This document shows positions 61,454 to 64,000 of a stretch of DNA of 64,000 bases, piece by piece. The notes below the pieces were generated by a model. The model did not search any database. It saw only the letters and a program-made list of their open reading frames with translations, and was not told the DNA's origin. Numbering within the stretch: position 1 is the first letter of the stretch; each line of letters opens with the position of its first letter. This DNA is from Paenibacillus aceris. Its GTDB lineage: Bacteria > Bacillota > Bacilli > Paenibacillales > NBRC-103111. A program made the position numbers and the translations under genes. The stretch covers positions 1 through 64,000 of the forward strand of contig NZ_JAGGKV010000019.1 of NCBI RefSeq assembly GCF_017874035.1, read 5' to 3'.

Positions 61454-62788
61454 TTATTTATTTAATATAGTTGTTGCTTTATCGATAAAATCCATGGCTC
61501 CTTGATCAATCGTGCTTTTCCCAAAGGCAACGGATTGTGCAGTTTCCGTGAGAAGCGTACGAACCGCGCCTTGACCTGCCGGTGGAAGTGGAAGTTGACC
61601 CGCTGTCTTGAGACTCGTTTGAATCGCTTCCGTTGTTCTTTGCTCAGCCGGAGAAAGCAGCGGCTTTATTGTTTCATTCCCCTTCGTCGAACCGAGCGCG
61701 CCCTGTTCCAGTTTAAACACCTTCTCGGCTTCTTCATTGTTGACAAAGAAATCGATGAAGCTAGAAGCTACTTTTGCTTGCTTTGAATTGGCAGATACAG
61801 CTAGGTAAGCGCCTTCAACAAACTCCCCTTCCTTGCCCATCGGATCTGTCGGTCTGCGAACCGCGCGGACCTCGCCATCTTTGATGTAGTTTTGATAGAG
61901 CGGAATCTGATTGAATGGGAATACCGTGAGCGCAAGCTTACCTTTAACAAACAAACCTTGATCAAGAGATACCGTTAAATATTGCTCTGTAGTAGCCGCA
62001 TCCGGAATCGCCTTAATTTTGCGCAGTTTATCCCAAATGGAGAACCATGCGACCATATCCTCTTTGTTTACTCCCAGTTTGCCTTCCGCCGTGAACAGTT
62101 CCTTCCCTCTTTGACGGGCAAATACCTGAAGACCTGTAATATCGTTACTGTTATCGCCAGAAGCCCAGACCCCCGGGTCTTTGATTGCCTTCTGAAGCTC
62201 AGTCACCTTAGCGGTAAAATCATCCCACGTCCAGTTGTAATCAGGGTATTTGACACCTAATTTATCAAACATGGCGGTGTTATATTCCCAACCGGTCATC
62301 GTTACACCTTGTGCGACCATGACTGTTTTTCCATTTACTTTGCCAGCTGTCTGCACCGCTTCGGGGAAGTCTTTCAGATTGATTGTGCCATCTTGAACGT
62401 AAGACCCCAAATCGAGCAGCGTATTCCGACGTGCATAGTCCGCAACATAAGTCGCATGCATTCCGACCACATCAGGCATATTCCCGCCTGCTGTTTGGGT
62501 CGCCATTTTATCCCAGTAATCAGTAAAAGAGCCAAACTCCCTTACGATTTTCACATTGGGATGTTGCTTCTCATACATATCTGCAATGGCATTATACTTC
62601 TCATGACGCTTCCCATCCCCCCACCAAGCGAAGCGGATGGATATCTTTTCTTCACTTTTGGCCCCCACCGTCGCTGCCGGAGCTGCCGATGAGTTGGTGG
62701 TAGCAGGTGTGGAGCTATTACTGCTGCATGCTGTTAATCCTAAAGCTGATATTAGAGGAATGAATAAAAGCGCTTTCAATTTCTTCAT
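61454..62788 (-). CDS. Extracellular sugar-binding lipoprotein, fourth importer
   Basis: The 444-residue family 1 solute-binding protein has a lipoprotein signal (lipobox GLTAC, Cys near 21) and a Ser/Thr/Ala linker, then IRFAWWGDGKRHEKYN at the start of the fold. It is the first gene of the LacI-controlled operon. Codons 4-8 contain a 13 of 14 match to the cre consensus. Ligand is likely the same sugar acid used by the RraA proteins encoded downstream. Confidence 0.92.
   Translation of the reverse strand: MKKLKALLFIPLISALGLTACSSNSSTPATTNSSAAPAATVGAKSEEKISIRFAWWGDGKRHEKYNAIADMYEKQHPNVKIVREFGSFTDYWDKMATQTAGGNMPDVVGMHATYVADYARRNTLLDLGSYVQDGTINLKDFPEAVQTAGKVNGKTVMVAQGVTMTGWEYNTAMFDKLGVKYPDYNWTWDDFTAKVTELQKAIKDPGVWASGDNSNDITGLQVFARQRGKELFTAEGKLGVNKEDMVAWFSIWDKLRKIKAIPDAATTEQYLTVSLDQGLFVKGKLALTVFPFNQIPLYQNYIKDGEVRAVRRPTDPMGKEGEFVEGAYLAVSANSKQAKVASSFIDFFVNNEEAEKVFKLEQGALGSTKGNETIKPLLSPAEQRTTEAIQTSLKTAGQLPLPPAGQGAVRTLLTETAQSVAFGKSTIDQGAMDFIDKATTILNK
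62765..62778 (-). promoter_or_regulatory. cre-like site inside the binding-protein gene start
   Basis: On the minus strand TGAAAGCGCTTTTA matches TGWAANCGNTNWCA at 13 of 14 positions. Such early-coding cre sites can block elongation. A Lys-Ala-Leu-Leu signal peptide can give this sequence by chance. Confidence 0.4.
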
Positions 62789-62977
62789 TTAAAGCCCTCC
62801 TTTTTTTGGCTAACTCATTTATCCACACTTTTTCATTAACCAATTCGATTCATGGTTTGTGAAATAGCCTAGATCATTCATCAAAGATCGTTTTTGTTGT
62901 GGGAAGTCTGGATGGAGGGAAAATCAGTTTGTACTTCATTGCTTTGCAGTAAGTTCATGTGAGGTTCGTATTATTAG

Positions 62978-63001
62978 TTAATCGATTTAGTTAATCGATT
63001 T
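62978..63001. promoter_or_regulatory. Paired ATCGAT operator, promoter-proximal copy
   Basis: ATCGAT cores at 62981-62986 and 62994-62999, 13 bp apart, about 190-213 bp upstream of the binding-protein ATG. Flanks give TTAATCGATTT in both. Confidence 0.65.
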
Positions 63002-63043
63002 CTTAACTTATTTTAAAACAAACTATCCGGTATTGTCAACAGG

Positions 63044-63066
63044 AAATCGATACACTAAATCGATTT
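63044..63066. promoter_or_regulatory. Paired ATCGAT operator, distal copy
   Basis: ATCGAT cores at 63046-63051 and 63059-63064, again 13 bp apart. The outer sequence GGAAATCGAT..ATCGATTTCC is a perfect 10-bp inverted repeat. The copy lies 65 bp (5 x 13) from the proximal one. The rest of the gap 62789-63252 has no gene; a hairpin with stem AAAGCAAGC/GCTTGCTTT lies at 63168-63213. Confidence 0.65.
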
Positions 63067-63252
63067 CCTAGCCCCGCCCAGAACAAAAGGAGTTTGCTCC
63101 TACAAAACACGATAGTTGGGCTGAGGTTGTAGTTGAGCTACTGACGCTTAAATGGATTGAACGAATAAAAGCAAGCCTAACCCCTAATCAATCTCACGGA
63201 TTAAGCTTGCTTTATTAAACTTTTACTCTCTATACTGACACATCCCGCAAAC

Positions 63253-63450
63253 GGTTTTGGTGCAACAATTAAAATTGATCAAAGATATCCACGATTTCGT
63301 TGTTTGATTATGCTGTCAAACCAAACAATTTGTTGATTAATTCAACTGAAGAAAGGACAGACGAATGATTGCATTCGACCTGCCCTTTCCTTAGCATATG
63401 CATGACTTCGATTATCATGGTATCATGGATTAGAACTTTGCACCACAACC
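63253..63450 (-). mobile_element. Internally deleted IS6-like insertion sequence
   Basis: A roughly 198-bp element has ends GGTTTTGGTGCAACAATT (63253-63270) and, in the opposite direction, GGTTGTGGTGCAAAGTTCT (63432-63450), alike at 12 of the first 13 bases. Inside, the minus strand from about 63415 to TGA/TAA at 63308 encodes IEVMHMLRKGQV and LINKLFGLTA, the C-terminal end of an IS6/IS240-type transposase. The catalytic domain is gone. No 8-bp target duplication is visible. It would be immobile unless a full IS6 element acts in trans. Confidence 0.65.
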
Positions 63451-63483
63451 CCTTTTTCTTAAAACTATAATCGCTCGTCACGG

Positions 63484-64000
63484 CTAATAGGCACGCTCGA
63501 TCGCCCATGCCACACCGAACACGAAGATAACGGCAGACAAGCCGAGAACAAACGGCGAATACCATTTCTGCAAGCGAGATCGCAGAAGAAAAGGCAGTAT
63601 CACTGCGACGATAGCCAATTGACCTAATTCAATACCTACATTGAAGCTGAGCAGCGAACCGATAAAATAACGGCTCGGCAACCCTGTCTCCTGTAGCGCA
63701 CCGGCGAACCCCATCCCATGAACGAGACCGAAGGCAAATGTGAGCAGCCACCGGTAACGAGGGGTGTTCGCCTTCCTGCGTATGAACCAATTTTCCGCTG
63801 CCACATACGCGATGGAAAGAGCGATGGCGATCTCGACTAGGCGCGAGTTGACTCGAATCGCTTCCGTTGCCGTCAGCAGCAGCGTTACGCTGTGTGCGGC
63901 GGTAAACGCCGTTACAATTCGCAGTACATCCCGCCACCCGGCAGCGAGAATAAGCAGGCTGAGCAGAAACAATAGATGATCATAGCCCGTCCATATGTGC
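63484..64000 (-). CDS. HupE/UreJ-type membrane protein, 5' end outside window
   Basis: The frame is open across the right edge, where HIWTGYDHLLFLLSLL is read, through about five to six membrane helices to the stop at 63484. The motifs GYDHLLFLL and FGLVHGMGFAG with conserved His residues are typical of the HupE/UreJ_2 family, which includes metal-handling membrane proteins (nickel/cobalt suggested for HupE). An internal ATG at 63972 is not the start because the family motif continues upstream of it. Function is uncertain; it is unrelated to the sugar loci. Confidence 0.8.
   Translation of the reverse strand, partial: HIWTGYDHLLFLLSLLILAAGWRDVLRIVTAFTAAHSVTLLLTATEAIRVNSRLVEIAIALSIAYVAAENWFIRRKANTPRYRWLLTFAFGLVHGMGFAGALQETGLPSRYFIGSLLSFNVGIELGQLAIVAVILPFLLRSRLQKWYSPFVLGLSAVIFVFGVAWAIERAY

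Noticed and set aside
63253..63460. 8-bp target duplication around the IS6 remnant
   Set aside because: The bases next to the two ends (CCGCAAAC and CCTTTTTC) differ.
40577..63483. A serine recombinase or phage genes that would mark a skin element upstream of sigK
   Set aside because: All genes in this stretch are metabolic, transport or regulatory; no recombinase motif is seen.
1..64000. CRISPR arrays, rRNA and complete tRNA genes
   Set aside because: No regularly spaced repeats and no complete tRNA or rRNA sequence were recognised on either strand.

Overview
The window looks like a chromosome segment of a spore-forming, plant-polysaccharide-degrading Firmicute, most likely Paenibacillus or a close relative. 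The evidence is an S-layer-anchored GH10 xylanase, lplA/lplB/ytcP-type sugar importers without an ATPase, YesM/YesN-type two-component pairs, a gerA-type germination operon, a sigK relative and AGGAGG-type ribosome binding sites. Nearly everything is read from the minus strand. The exceptions are an AraC regulator (28.8 kb) and galactokinase (37.8 kb). The genus is an inference from gene content.

Region 1 (1-17.5 kb) is a xylan/xylooligosaccharide locus. It holds a secreted GH43 enzyme cut by the window edge, a CE1-type esterase, a 1399-residue cell-surface GH10 xylanase, a small cytoplasmic GH10 xylanase, an unusual regulator set (two AraC-type response regulators around one histidine kinase) and a lipoprotein/two-permease importer. 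A shared 37-39 bp element lies 20-21 bp upstream of a -10-like hexamer in front of both xylanases and of the importer. It is a good candidate binding site for one of the local response regulators. Catabolite-repression (cre) matches sit nearby.

Region 2 (17.6-29.7 kb) has a second importer, a second histidine kinase/response regulator pair, a GH95 alpha-L-fucosidase, a GH31 alpha-xylosidase-like enzyme and a divergent AraC activator. Together these suggest use of fucosylated xyloglucan oligosaccharides.

Region 3 (29.9-40.6 kb) is mixed and partly eroded: a gerAA-AC-AB operon, a GAPDH paralogue, an FMN reductase, a DUF896 protein, a frameshifted small gene, galactokinase, a SUKH-domain remnant, a frameshifted MacB-type ABC ATPase with two further remnants of related copies (1.6 and 29.9 kb), and a sigK gene without its N-terminal part.

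Region 4 (40.6-63 kb) is the least conventional part. It contains two CUT1-type importers, four RraA-family proteins (two in tandem), an Ldh2-family dehydrogenase, an RpiB-like isomerase, a Dabb protein, a GarR-like reductase, a hydroxypyruvate-reductase-like enzyme, an aldehyde dehydrogenase, an iron alcohol dehydrogenase and glycerate kinase. The control genes are one two-component system and one LacI regulator. Two transcription units share a paired ATCGAT operator with a strict 13-bp period. I read this as an uncharacterised sugar-acid catabolic system that ends in glycerate. The right edge has a roughly 200-bp internally deleted IS6-like element and a truncated HupE/UreJ-type membrane protein.
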